Below, one piece after another: positions 42,301 through 57,300 of a stretch of DNA of 64,000 nt; the stretch's first letter is position 1; each line of letters opens with the position of its first letter. Where the stretch lies: assembly GCA_013398955.1 (NCBI GenBank), contig VWPU01012227.1:23538-87537 (forward strand), written 5' to 3'. Source of the DNA: Callaeas wilsoni (taxonomy: Eukaryota > Chordata > Aves > Passeriformes > Callaeidae). The notes under the pieces were generated by a model. The model was not told where the DNA came from. It searched no databases and saw nothing but the letters and a program-made list of their open reading frames with translations. The translations under genes and the position numbers were made by a program.

Positions 42301-45300
42301 AAAAAAAAATAGGGAAGGTATCTGAAATATTACTGGCTCGATGTATAGCTTTGAAGAGTGAATAAGAAAAAGTTATCAGAAAAGGCAAAATACACTCAAA
42401 CTCCATCTTTCTGTCACTATCTTGAAGGTAAAACACCAGGTGATACCTGCAGTTCTTAACGCCCTTGTGCCAGCTGCTTTATTCAAAACAGCATTTCCAA
42501 CAGCTGATGTGTGAAAACAGTGCAACTGTGTCTCTGATCTCAGCTGAATAAATTCTAAACCAGCTCCATTTTTCTATATACTATTTTCCCCAGCATCAAG
42601 TTCTGGAATTGCAGAGACGTTACCACATTGAGACAAGCAAGTGAGACAAGCAGGGATAGAGAAGGAATAGCAAACCAAAAGTAGTAAAAAAAAAAAAAAA
42701 AAAAAANAAAAAAGGTGTGAAACATTAGGAATTTTAAAAAATAGGGAGAGAATTACTTTCCTCTTGAGTTCTGCCTGTACATTGGTTGAACTTTTTGCAC
42801 TAACACCTTTAATTTTATCCTAAGGCAATCCCTCTTCATTCCTGCTGTAAAGGTGACTAAACCAGCTGAGCATAACTCAAGGCAATGTATTACAACACAT
42901 GTCAAGCATTTAGATGAAATTGCAGTGGCGTGTAGCAAAACTTCAGCATTGATACTTCTAAAAATCCCATTTCTGACCTGCCTCCTCTGCCTGCCTGTAA
43001 CTCTTGCATGTTTTACCAAGTCTCTTAGAACAGTGTTGCTTCTGTTTAGTTAAGATCAATTATCTTACCCTGTTCATATGTAGAGAACGGAAGAAAATAA
43101 CAAGAAAGGAAGCAGCTCTGCATATTAACTGAGGTGTAGATGAGATATTAGGAAAAAAGTGTCATACAACTGCTGTGCTGTAGTGGAATAGATCACACAG
43201 AGAGAGAGGGGAATCTCCAACCCTCTTCAAGGCCCCTTAACCAGACACAGCTGAACTGATGTACCACTGATAGGAAGAACAGATGATCTCCAGAAGTTCC
43301 CTCTGACATGCCTGTCATTCCATTCCTCCTTTCTCTTATATATTAGAAACATGATGAGCCATTGAAAGATGAAGGTGGGATTGCAGTGGAACAGCCTAAC
43401 GCTAGAATTCTCTCTATTGCCTCTGGCTTAGAAAGAGGTTGGCATGTGAAAAAATTAAAACGTTTTAACTGAAGGAGGACAAAAATACTTTTTTTCTTTC
43501 TCCAGAGTACAGCATAGCAAGTGGGTCTAGACATTATGCTTTTTCTCAGTTACAAGAGGAAATAGTTAAGAAGATGAAACACTGAAAAATTTCAAGCACA
43601 GTTAATGCTACCTAACAATTAGTGCATGCTAACTAAAGCATGTTACTGCTGGTAGTAACCTGATACCAGTCTTGTCTGGATAAATTATGTTTTTGTCTAG
43701 TTGGTGAGGTCTATTCTTCCTCATCACAACAAAAATCCCATATTTTCTGTTGAGACAGACAGGAGGAGCAATAAAAGACAAGAAAAGACATATGGAGCTA
43801 TAAAATCAGATAATTTCACCTTAATTCCATCTAAATTATTATACTATTACATTAATTCTGAAAATTAGCTGCAAAAGAGATTCTAATCACTATTAATATA
43901 TTGTACAATTTACAAATGTAAAAATATAATACATTACAATAATATGAGTTTTGTTGAACTGTCAGACACTGTTTTGTCTCAAAGAATATAACATACTTGA
44001 TGTTTACTTGAGAGAAAGATATTCTAGTGACAATATGATGTTAATAGAAAACTAAATACAGCAACTCTATTCTTAAAATCCTGAAATCAGACCAGAAAAT
44101 CTATCACAAAGAGCCCAAAACTTTGCTATGACAAAGTCATAGTGCCCTTTCACTACTATGGAGCAGCTAAACCAGGAGCCTGTAAGCTGCTACAAATGCT
44201 GTAGCCATGAATAAATGCAGACATGAGGCTAACTGAAATCTGTCAAAGCTAACTAATAAATAATTTCTTGGCATTCAACTATTTAATTTTCTTGATGAGC
44301 CCTTTCAGTTTTGATAATGAGGTGCTTCCCAGCCTTAGTTTAACTTTAGCCTGAACTCATTAATGCTTTTCCAGAGCTTCTCCATTACCCAGGACCAGAA
44401 AAAAAAAAAAAAAAAAAAATCTGAAAAATTGCTTTAGAGTATATTCACATCTTTGCCGGGCATATAAGCAGCAGAGAGATCTGGAAATGTTGACCTGTAA
44501 AGAAAACAATGGAACCCTGCAGCTATAAGCTACCGTGTTTGTTTAGTACATGTTATAACTGGGTGCAATTTGAATGGTCTTGAAGCAAAATGTTGCTGCA
44601 GCAAGACTGACTTGAATCTGCTGGCAAATGATGTGATACAGTTTGTTCTGGCACTGACCAACTGTACTGAAGGCTGGTACCAGTAAACTTAAGTTCTTTC
44701 ATTTATCTTACAACAAATATGAAAGTTCAGCACGGAAGTTTGTTTATGAACCTTGTCATACATGCAGCCCTCCTGTTCTGACTAAAATGCTAAGCATTAG
44801 AAAGCATCACATCTTACTTGACAATAGAACTGGGCACAGAAGAAATCTTAGTCATGGGTTTTATCAGAGTTCCCTTCCTCCAGCAAACGTTTTCAATCTT
44901 TATACTACTCATGTTGCATATATTCATAGTGCAAACACATTCAGCCACCAAAAAAGAAGCTCAGTATCCCCAAATGTCAATGTTTTAAAACTCTGAGCAG
45001 GAAACAAATGCCATGGCAGCACTATCTACGTTTTCTGTGTAGGCAACTAGGCAGTGGTGAATTTCTGTAGTACTCTGATAGCACATTACAGCAATCAGAA
45101 AGTTCCTAGATTTATTTCATATACAGCTCTTCAACACTAGAGGAACCTGGAGAATATCAAAAAAGAGAAAAAAAGTATAGCAATCACCATGCAGAAGCTA
45201 GCCAGCTCTATCAGGGACCATCACAAATAAAGTGTAAACAATGGCCTCATTGAAGGCACAGCACTGTTTACCTATCGAGCATAACTTTCAGACAACTTGA

Positions 45301-48300
45301 CAAACACAGGATTTTTCCTAATACTGACACAGAGCATTTGACATTGCACTTTGGTTCCCTAATTTCCAACACTTTCAAGGGATGCCAATAGATAGTTTGA
45401 CAGTAAAGTAGTTCAGGAATGAAATATCAGGAAATCAGACTACATAGTGACATAAAACACATTGCTAGCCTAGAAAGTCTTCCCAAGCTTTTATCGTCTC
45501 ACAATACCTATAGGTCTTGGAAAGACAGGCTGCTTGTGAAAATCAAGTATTTGACTTTCAGTAATATTACCGCTTTGTCCTGCTTATAAGTATTTTGATT
45601 AGTATTCTAAAGCTCATTGAAGATTCAGATGCCTTCTGCAACACTTGCAGTGTTATTTCAGAAACCAGATTATCATCTACGTTTTGCTTCAATCAGATGT
45701 AGAGTACAGACATACAAGAAGCATGAAAGTAATTTCAGCATAAATCTGCCAGCACCAGCTTGCCTAGTAACCCTAATGCAGATTCATAAATTATGGTTGC
45801 TTCCAAAGTATTATACATAACAATAAAAAGCTCTCTGGTACACATAAAACATATTTAACTACAAATGTCAGACAGTGTTCACAGAAGCTTCTTGTTTCCT
45901 ATATTAAACAATTTATTGCACTCACCTCAACTGACTCAAGTTTTTCATCATGGAAATGAGGTGACCTTGGGTAAATATCAAGAAGATGAGGAGGATCATC
46001 AATATGTGTTCTTCTAAAATTGTGTTTGAGAACTTCTTTATAATCCAAAGTATCAAAGTTGGTTTTCCATAGTAATACCTGTAAGAAATCTTCATATCAG
46101 TAACTACTTGAAGGCTATTCAAAACATAGTGCTCAAAACATAACTATTCAGTAAAGTCAATTATTACTAGTAGATCACTGCATCATGACAAGACTGCAGT
46201 GATGTCTTAGTCTTATCTCTACTGCAACACAAGCACTTCCCCAGAGTATCTTGGACTTCAAGTCTAAAATATGTGGTTCAATCTATTAAAAAAATAACCT
46301 CTAAACTACATCTATAATCATAAAACAAAGCAAACTCCTGTCCCACTGAACTGTCTCAAGTTACTTTTCCACCTGCTATAAAGGTAGAATTTCTGCCCCC
46401 TATAAAGGCTCACAGGTCTAACAAGAAAGTTTGAAGGAATAAGAGACATGAAAGAGTTCCACAGAACTCTAAAACACCTGGTTCCAGTGTTTTAGGAACA
46501 GGAATCCCTTTTCTGAACTTTGTCTAATTATATTCTAAGTAGAAACAATACACAAGTCACACAATGACCAAATGCAGAAGGTCATAGGATGTAGAGGTAG
46601 TCCAAAGGTATTCTATCCAGTCTTATGAATATTCTGGGAAATGAAATCATAATACACAATGTTGCTCTCTCATGTCACAAAATAATTCCATATTTAAGTA
46701 ATTTAATTAAGTTTACGTGACCTGTGAACTCTTTCTTACTTTCAGTAGTAAGGGAGAAAAAGGAAAAAAAAAAGGAATTTTGAGACACTTAGAAGTTACC
46801 AAAAGTCCAATGCTGATATCTATGGCTGCTAGCTAAATTAAAGGAAACAAAGAAGGGACCATAATCTGACTTAAGATTACTTCCCTGTCCAGCAAATAAT
46901 ACTTTTGACAGATATTAAAAGTACTTTTCAGATATTAATAATTATTAAAGCAATACAAATCATAGATTTGCTCACAGAAATTTCAAGCACACTAAATAAC
47001 ATTCTTAATATATTCCTGAATAGCTGCATTACTACAAGTTCATTTCAGGGTCAACATCTTTCATGACTCTCTTGAGTCATAGACCCTGAATATGCACTGA
47101 GAGACAGTGCACCAATAAAGGTGAACCCAGACTAACTCAGACATTAGTAACAGTGAAAGAGGGATGCACAGATCTCAGTCAAACTACCTACACCTTCCTC
47201 AGAACCTGCCACTTGCAGGACTGTTAGGTGATAGATTAGTTGATTCACAGTAGCTCCTGCTTTCTCTCCTTCCTCAGTTGTGTAGGTTCTACTACTTCCA
47301 TCATTCAGTCCAGAATAAAGTTACTTACATTTTTTTAGTAGTTTCCCCTCATTTTTTTTCAGGCTAATTTTCTGCTGATTTAGTAATTTGAAGTGTTTCA
47401 GCACTGAGTGTAAACAAGAGCATAGACAGGAGGCAGCTCACCTTTTATCAGTGGTGAGCTTTTGAGCTGCTCGAGCTCTAAGTAAGTTTCATTTTGTTCT
47501 AAAGTGAAAGGCCATGTCCCTGCAGCTTCATCATTAGAGATTAAAAAAATTAGTAAGAGTAAAACCAGCACAGAAACATTCATATATGCCTTGAGTATCT
47601 CAACCACAATGCAGAAGTGCAAAAGCAAATAGGCACAACCCTAGAAAGGCAGATAATTCATAAAGAAGTATTTCCCTTCACACCAAGGCCTTCATCAGAT
47701 ACAAGTTGTCTCTTCTACATAGTAACTGAATTAACAGCATAGGCTGCTACTTTCCAAACAAATAGGTATAACTTTGCTCTTTCACATAAAAGGTTTTATG
47801 TTTTCCATGGCAACAGGTTAATGAAATAAATTGCCATGTGCACATATAGCCAAAAATGTGAGGAACATGAACTTCAGAACACTACACTTTGAGGTCTTTT
47901 TTGTTTGAGGAAAGAAGCAAATAGAAAGAAACAAAAGTATCCAGTGTTTGTTTCAAATATTTAATATGCTTCTGAACAAACGCTGTCAGCTGGTTCTGCA
48001 CCAACCAGAAACTTGACACAAGAAGCAGAGATACTGGTTTTCCTTCTTTAATGGAAAGGTATGGAAGGATCTGTTGTTTGAAAATGTAGTAGTTTTGAAA
48101 TATGTGTACGAAGGAAGCAGTCTTCCATAAACTTAGAATGTATCAGCTGCTGCCACCTCATGCTGTGAACAGACAATACATTTTGGGTACTGCATGAGGG
48201 GTAGAAGATGATACTTTTATGGCTAGCCTCTGCTCATCACCACAACATTGCTGATCTGCTGGCAGAACTTTTCCAACAAATACACCCTACAACTACAGTA

Positions 48301-51300
48301 AACCAACAATCACAGTAAGTTGAGAAGTCCCACAACTATCTTCCTGGCACACCTGGAAGAAGGCTGTGGACAGGTCAGCAAAACAGGACGTTTGAGAAGT
48401 ACATGTGTGCATACACCAACAGAAAATGGACACTGAGGAATAAAGTTCTTATGTTTACTATAGATAAAGATTGACACCTTGGTAGTTACACAACAGTGGT
48501 TAGCACATTTTAAAACTTAGAAAAGTGAAAGTTGCAGCAAAATAAGTACTCCTCTCCCACTGAAACTTTCATAAAACAAAGGGAAAAACTTCAACAGACA
48601 CAGGAAGGCCCATTTTTAAAGTAATTTAAACAGTTACTAGACCTGCTATGACTACTTTTGAAATTCAACATTTAACTAAGAAAGTGCTTCCTGATGAAAC
48701 TAAATCTTCCCTTCCCTCTCATGTATTCAGCATGAATCCACCATATCAAACTGCTGAGGAACATGAGACATAGATTTCTACCTACTTTCTCCATGCTCTC
48801 ACACTCCAGTAGCTCTACAACAGAAAATCAGGACAGGAAAAAGGCCATGACACGATTACACTGAACACACAGGTCATCCAGGGGGCCCCAAATTGAAAGG
48901 AACTCTGAAGTAAGACAGGCATTCCCAGGGTGTGCTGGCATTCAATGGGGAGGCTGTGTTAGGCTTTATACAGTAACTCCTTGCCTTCATCACAGCTTCT
49001 CAGATTCATCTTCTGTCGTGTGACCTAGCGAACACTTGCACTTCAGTTCCTCTCCAGTTCAGCATAATGTACCAACAGTCATAAAACTCAAAATAAAATA
49101 CTCATGGAAGGTAAAGTCAACAATTCCGAATCACGTTGCATTTTGAGACTTAAAATCTTATTTTAAACTTTCGTATGGAAAAAAGATCTTACTAGTGGGT
49201 CAAGAAATAAATATCTTTACCCCCATTCTTGGTTGGTTTTTGTGCTTTTTTTCCCTTCCTTGTAAAATTAATATTGGATGTTTGGTAACATTTTCACTTT
49301 TCCAATAACTTCAAGTCTTGGCAGTGCTTCTTGCTTAACACTTTGTGATAGAAAGCAGTATTTTTTTTTTACATTTCCCAAGACCATCTCTACTACTAGC
49401 TGAAATTTATTTCAAACTCCACAAAACAGAATATAGCCATGAATTATGGCAAACTGAAAAGATCTTAATTTCTACAGCATAGCTTTTTGTATCTATATTG
49501 AGCTTTTAGCTTTTTCTAACAGGAAACAATAAAAAAGACAACTAATACTAAGGAACATTTCAGACTGGAAATTTAAATCTTGTGCTACAAAAGTTCTTTT
49601 GTTTTTTTTGGAAAATTTAAAGACATGATAGAGATGATTCCAAGCTTGATATTATTTTTTCTTAATTATGAGATGTATTACAGCAGACAGAGATTAATTA
49701 TAAGACTTCTTGTTTAACTTTTTTTTTAAAGGCTCAAATGACTCTTCCCTTTATAAAATCCAGTACTTTACTGTTTCACCAAAGTAAATTAGTAAAGGTA
49801 ACATAAGAGATTTTTTCCCATTTCTAGCCAAAGTTTTCCCAGTAATACAACTTAATTCCTACAATTATAGAGTAAGGACTTTAAAAGAAGAAGAAACCTA
49901 GCAAAGCAGCTAAACCTTAACACTAATTACAACATAACTACTTCATTGACACTTAATTGCAACATTTTAAGTATTTTTAGTTAAAAACCATTACTTTATT
50001 TTAACATGTGAAATAGAAGTGGCTAGTCTTCTCATCATAGCATCCAATGGAAAGTCTATATAACACACTAGTAGACAGAACGCATGTAAGCAATTAGCGT
50101 GTTACTGTGACATACCATATTTAACTCCCATCCACTGTAACAAACATTAAGACATTTCATTTAAGGAGACAATTCCACAAACCTGAGCATCTGTTCCACC
50201 TGAGGCAAATTTTTCACCACCTTTTGAAAAAGCCACACAAAGTACAGGTCCCTGGAAAAAAAAATTAAGGCTAATAAATTTAGACTATTAAAATTAGGCT
50301 ATTACTGTAATAATAGTATTTCAGTGCAAAGAGAAAAACACTGATGCCATTACCTAATATGAGTTTTTAATTTTAATAAAGTAAGGAACAATTTTACTCT
50401 GTGAAATTTCTGCAAAACTTGATTGAGAAGTTAATATTGCACATTTTCGTACGATGCTACATTACAATTACAACAATCTATACTAGGAAAATAGTAGCAT
50501 TATCCTTAAGATTTTATACTTCAGCTTTGCAATGAAAAATTACAAAATATATATTACTTTACTTGAGGGAATACATTTGAATGATTTATTATCAAAAATA
50601 GGGTTTGTTTGGCATTAACAGGAAAAGGAGGAAATGCCTGCCATTCTTCACAAAAGTTATCTTCTGTAAGCTTCCCCCTCCTTAGAAAACACTGTTTTTC
50701 AATAAATAAAATGACTGAAGTGCCAAACAACATGATTTTTAAAATCAAGTGAATTACTAATGAATTCAGAACATGAGCTTTTACTTAACATCAGGCGTGT
50801 AATACTGACAGCTAAAAAGCACGGTTACAGGTAAAAACTGATGTGTTTCCTTACCCACTTGTCACAAGGTGCATTAATACAACACCTTGCTGTCGACTAA
50901 ATTTTATCTGCAAGTTGCAAGATAAAAGACAATGGCATAACTGTTACTTTCCCTTTGTAAAGATACTGAACAACCTATTAAGATCTCCATTTAAAGAGGA
51001 TTATCATGTATACCTGGTGTCCATGAAGAGTGTAAATAAGTCTTTCTCCTAAGAGGTCCAGAATCTTAAGGGTACCGTCAGTAGAAGCAGTGATGAGGTA
51101 GTTACCAGAAGGATGGAATGATATACAATTAACCCCTGCTCTGTGAACTAATTTACAGAAGACAATATTCAAAGGCTGTAGATACCTACTAAGAGGAAAT
51201 ACACTTTATTTCTTTGCTCTTTTCTACTTCCCAAAGAACTACTTCATTTAAGGGAAGAACAACCAAAGTGCTGGGGCACAGAAGACTGTCCAACGTATTT

Positions 51301-54300
51301 GCTTAGTTCAGTTCTAAAAAATTAAGAATAGCAAAGAAATAAAAAGGATTCGGATTGGATTCTTAAGGTTGCTAGACTACAAAAAGATATTTACAACATG
51401 TCAATATGACTTGTTTGTCCACTTTCCCCAGTAAGGAATGAAATAACATACTCTTAATAAATCACATTTAATTGCAAAGAGTCCCATTGTAAAGAAAATA
51501 AACCAAACCACATTGTCTTTACCTTTGAAATGCTGCAATAGTTTGTTCATTCGAATATCCCATAGTTTCACTGTGTTATTGGAACCTGCAGAAGCTATAC
51601 ATGTTCCACTTGGGTTGAAATCCACAAAAGTTGCAAATCTAAATATAATTAATGAAAACAGATTTATAACGTGTTTCCATGGAAATATTTAGGTGCATCT
51701 ATATATATAAAGCCCACAATATCAACACTGAGCTGCCACAAACTTGTGTGGAATCCACATGTATGGAAACTCAAATAAGGCACTTCAAGTAACTGAAATA
51801 AGCATAAGAAAACAAGACGTGCATGATAAATCATAATCTCACTTTTCTTGAAAATATCATACAATTGATCCTTTAGAGTTTGTGCTAGAGTACAAAGTTC
51901 CAAGAAGATAGTGCTGCAAAGAGTTTGTAAGCAACAAGTAAAATAATTTTGTCTAAGAACAAAGTATTGAGCTATAACATCATTTTGGACTTGAAAAACG
52001 ATGAAGGCAGCCATGGAATCAGGAAAGTACATATACAAGACAAATATTCCACTGACTTGTTAACTCAAACTCTGGATCCAAGATGTTTAAGAAAACTGCA
52101 TATAAGTAAAAACAATTATTTTTTTAAACTTAAATAAGGCAGATCACTGAAGGTAACAAAATATTGTTTTCATCAATAAGTGGAAAAGTCTTCAAGCTTT
52201 CTGCTTGTTGAAGCATCCAATATCAAATAGCATTATCAAAATTGAGGGAAAACATAGAAATATTCCAAAATCCAAAAATAATCTCTTCTGTTTGGATTAT
52301 CTCTTGATTGCTGAAAAACAGCTGGATAAGGGCAGCCAGTTAGCCTCTTTAGAAGAACTTTATATGAATTATTTTACTTGACATGGGTGGTAGAATTTTG
52401 ATCTGTTTTCAGATTTAACATATATAGATGTTAATACTGCAGAACATTAATGTAATTAAAATTACACTATTTCATTTCTCCTTTTTTTCTAGTAAAACTT
52501 ACCCTTCATAATCTGAGAAGCTATTAACACAAGTTTTATTTCTTGTATCCCAGATGTTAATAGATTTGTCCTCACCACAAGATGCTATTATTCTTCCATC
52601 AGGTGAAAATCTGGAACACACAAATGTATACATTACTAAACAACTGATACTGCCTAGATTAGCATTAGAGACAGAAGTAACAAAACACCAGAACCAAGGA
52701 AGCCTGTTTGAAATAAGGATGCGTAGCATTTAAAGGACATTTGAACTTCTAGTATTTCTAATGGACTAATAAAACTGAAAAGAAAAGCTTCTCCCCCTAT
52801 TCCACTCTGCCCCATTTCACAATCAACTATGATTTAAAACAGGGCCATAAGCAAGAGAAAGAGAGGGGGCTGAGAGGGAAGGTATCAGCAACCTAAGGAT
52901 GTCACTTCAGATGACAAAGAGATTATTATAGAAAACTATAGACAAAAAGACAAAGAGGACACAGCAGAATCTTGTGCTCAATGTTAACCTGTATTTATGT
53001 TCTCTGAGCTCTCTCTAGACTTACAAATAGCAGGCAAAGCATTCACGGTTATTCCTAGACTAGCAGACTAGGTTTTTAAACAGGAAAATTGACTTGTCTA
53101 TAACTTCTTCAAGCATTATTATTTCACTTATTGAGCAACTGCACAATGACATTAGAAAACTGTTCAAGAACTTTCACTTGTGATTTCCTAGAGCTTTTCT
53201 TTTTCTTTTCAACAATTGGATACTTTGAAAATTTGTAGGGGTCTGCACTTCACCACTGTTAAATTTATTTCTCAAGAGGCTTATATCAGGCCTCTTTTAG
53301 CTGCAGATTTTCCATTAATAAGGAGGAAAGGAAAAATTAAGAAAAAAAAACAGCAAACAATCTTTTCTTGTCTTTAAAGAACTGTCTTGTCTTTAAAGAG
53401 TATGAATCCTAACTTGCAGTCCAAAGGCCATTTCTTTTACCTTTTCCAGTTATGTAAGCTTAACTCATCTGGAATCATGACCATTCTTTTATGCCACTGC
53501 TATTCCAAGAATAGTTGAGAAAGCCCCTACAAATGCATGATAAATCTAGAAATGAGTGCTGGGAAATAAGTTAATACAACAAAAAACCAAACAAAACTGG
53601 GGAAAGACAGGATACTGACTGAAAATAAATACAGATGACCCCATTTGTCCTTTAATGCAATAGAATGAACACACAGCAACTGATTTAATAGGTACACATA
53701 TTAACACAGCTTTCATACTTCAGCTAGGAGATATATACAAAACTTGCGTGCATAAGATTCATTGATTAAAATTTCATTACTGGTGAGAGATTATTTGTCA
53801 TTCACAGACTTATCTACTCTTAGTTCTATCCTGGGATATAAAACCCCCTTTGTTAGGAATTCTACTTTACCAAGAGAATAAAGACAACACTTACTTGGCA
53901 CAGCGAACCCAACCAGTGTGTTGGAATAGGGTAAACAAAAGGTGCTGATAGCAAACACTCCATATTTTTATTGATTTATCATTGGATGCTGAAACTACAG
54001 AGCAGCCATCATGGGAGAAGCTCACACTCCGAACAGAGGCTGTATGACCTTTCAGTACTGATGATTCTCCGTGACTAAAAGGGGGCAAAGAAAATGAAAC
54101 AAATCCCCAAATAGCAAGTTACAAATCACAATTACATTAAACTTAGAGTTTAAATCCCCATAAAACTCAGTGTTAGCATATTTAGAATCTTACCTAAATG
54201 AAAAAGCAGTATATAGAGGTGAAATATTAATGTTACCATTATTTTTTTACTTACTTAAATACTATTAGAATAACATTCCAAACGTTATATAAACAATAAG

Positions 54301-57300
54301 TTGCGTTTAACATGACTGATTTAAGAGAACAGTGCAATTAAGTAGCAGCATTTGCTTTATTAGAACTAGTATTTGAAAGAGAATTTTTTTTATATAGTAA
54401 TCTACAAAACGCTTGAAAGCTCAAGTAACATCAGTCTAAGATCATATTGAATAACTCCTAATTGCTACTACTCAAGAATAGTCTAATAAGGCAAATAAAT
54501 TAAAAATTCTTTTTTTCCAAAAAACTGTTTTTTGGTTTTTTCATCACTTTTCTCCCCAAAATAAAGTGCAGCCATGCAATCCTTATTAAAATATAATCTT
54601 TAAGCCAGAGAAATATTACGAAGCATAAATATGAGGCAATATTATGAAGTTCTACACACATGAAATTGTGACCTCTGAGCTGTTATATTTTTCTTTTGAA
54701 ACTACAGAATATTCAGAAAAGAACAAAGTAATACAGTAAAGAACTGTGTTGCTTGTGGTCCCCAGTCTCTGTTTCTGTCAAAGCCCAGGCATGTGGGAAG
54801 GAAAAAGAAACCTGAGTAAAGCCTCCAATATTCACATTGCACAATAATGAAACACATTTCAGTTATACTCACAGGCAAGGAATCCATAGCCTGACAGTGT
54901 GATCTTGAGAAGCTGAAGCCAGCACCTGTCCATCTGGTGAGAACTCTACACTGGTCACCGCTTCCGCATGGCCTGCAAACCTGTAGGCTCTGCACTGGGT
55001 CTTCAGCTTCCACAATATAAGAAACCTATCCACAGAGCAGGTAACTGGCAAGAAGTAAAAGATATTAGGAGTCTGCTCACTGTTCTTATAAAAGTCAGAG
55101 CTAGTGACTATGGATTTGGATTCACCAGAGAACTTAATGGGTATTACAGAGAGGGAGGAATTATTACATTTTAATGGATACTTGGCCTGAGCAGAAGCCT
55201 GGTAGCAAGTAATGCCAACATCAGGCTTTTAGAAGGATGTCACAAGACTGGGAGAAGTAAAGGATAATTCTTAACAGGTGGCTCTCCCACATATTAAGCC
55301 AACTGGCTTACAAGTACTTTCAAGATATAGAGCAAAAAATTCAAAGCTGAACATCACGCACATCGGTAAGTATGAATCTAGATTTGGGTTTACCAAATCC
55401 TAAGAACAATAGACAAATTCTGCAGTAATCTCATTTTGATCTCTGAGATGGAATTTGTTTCAAGCATCAAGTGTATAACTCCGAAAAAACATGCCAACTT
55501 GAACTCAAGACGTGGCTTGTAACACTTCAGATATCTATACTTGAGTGAAGATATCAATACAGGATAATTCTATGATCCTATTTAAGTACCAATTTTATAA
55601 TACTAACATTTGTCTAGTACAAAAGAGAACATAAAGCTGTCAGTCTGAAAATAGAAGGAGTATGTTTGAGGGTGGGTGTTTTGCAGTCACTTTGTAGGTG
55701 AAAATACCATCTACACTCGAAAGGGCAAACCTAACTTTTACCAGAGCTTGATTGTTTTCAGGAACCTATAAGAAGCAAAGACAATAAGCAGTTGAATTAA
55801 ACTGGTACATGTGATATTCCTACGTCCCTATCATCTTCATCTCTGCCAAATGCTAGTATGTAGACATAAATAAAAACGAAGTATTCACGCTCCCATCCCT
55901 CAGTCATCAAACTCCTAACCATAGTAGAGAAAAGAAGGGAGAGGAAGAACAGGGGCCTCCTGGAAGTCGGCAGAGTACATGAAGAGGATGGCTTTTCCCT
56001 TCTCAGTCTCTTTCAAGCACCAACATAGCACAAGGAAATTGAGTTTCCTTATTATCACATGTCAAGGCAAGCCTCAAACAAAATATTAGTATATTAGAAT
56101 ATTAAATATTAACTATTAAATTCCCTTTATGAATTTGATACAGATATTATTTTTATTCCCAAAAGACTAGCTTCTGCTAAAAGATGTGAGACCAGACTAT
56201 CTCTATGCCCATATCAATACACCTATATTTGACAAAGAAATATAGGATACTTCCCCCCACTTCAACTTTTCAAAACCCTATTTTTCAGAAGGCACTTTCT
56301 AATTGTACTTGAAAGAATTCCTTTTTCCCTTTGGTTCTGAAAAGTGTGATCTACAGTGGAGTAAAACTAAAAGGAAAAAGTAAAACATAAGCTAAAATAG
56401 AACTTGAAGGCATCAAGCTGGAAATGTGAAACAGACAAGACTGATGGCTTCTAAAACAAGTAGCTGATGAACTACCAAATACTTGTGATATTTTATGAAT
56501 GCATGAAGGCTGTGCAGTATATCCGCTTTCAGTTCTAAAACTGAGGGAAATATTCTTTGAAAGATGACAGCACAACACATTCAAAGCCTGGTTTCTTGTA
56601 GCTTGGTCTCTCATATATAGGCTACCGCATGGTCAATGAGACACAAGCAGTGACCTGAAGTTCTCCTTTCCATGGGACATCCATGACCATCTTCCTTGTT
56701 TCCCTCTGGACTCCCTGCTGCCTATGCTCCACAGCATCCTCTCTCCATCCTTACGTAGGTTTCTCTCGTGAAGCCACCAGCCCATTACCTTGACACACAA
56801 AGTCCGTAACTATCTCCAATGCCACAGTTCCAGCCCAGCCAACACCACCCAGGAGTGATGGAGGGAAGAAGTTCAGGACTTGCACAGGAAAGGGGGAGTA
56901 TCTGACAGACCTATTGCAGAAAAATTTTCCTAAGGCACACAGGCTGATGTAACTCTATATTTGAACAGCATGAGAGAGACAAAAACAGAAAAAGAGATTC
57001 TAAGCTGAAACTCTGCATCTATATTGAAATTGGCCATTATCCTTTACCATAAATGAGGCTCAGTTAAGCCAAGCCACTCCCTCTTCGAGCAGGCTGAAAC
57101 AAATTTTGGTGCATAAGGCTAATACCCAAGCATTTCACTGTAATAGTAACTGCTTTACCTTAGCAAACCACAGGCAGAAAATACAAGAGGCCGTAGGGTA
57201 ACTATGTTACCAGAAATACTAATCTTAAAAACAGCTTTGTTCAGGACAATGTACTATTATCAAGTAAATGTCACTATTTCTTTTTATTCCATTCTAAGGG

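Larger units (their letters stand above)
38417..45925 (-). other. POC1B: POC1B intron 9
   Basis: 7.5 kb with no recognisable gene. It contains two long A-runs (42686-42713, with one undetermined base, and 44399-44419). Either could be the tail of a retroposed sequence, but no source sequence is recognisable upstream of them. Confidence 0.8.
50252..54872 (-). other. POC1B: POC1B introns 3-7 region
   Basis: Five introns separate exons 3-8: 798, 1284, 864, 375 and 762 bases for introns 3, 4, 5, 6 and 7. Apart from the exons listed separately they hold no recognised gene or element. A tandem pair of CTTGTCTTTAAAGA, period 19, occurs at 53367-53399. Confidence 0.85.
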
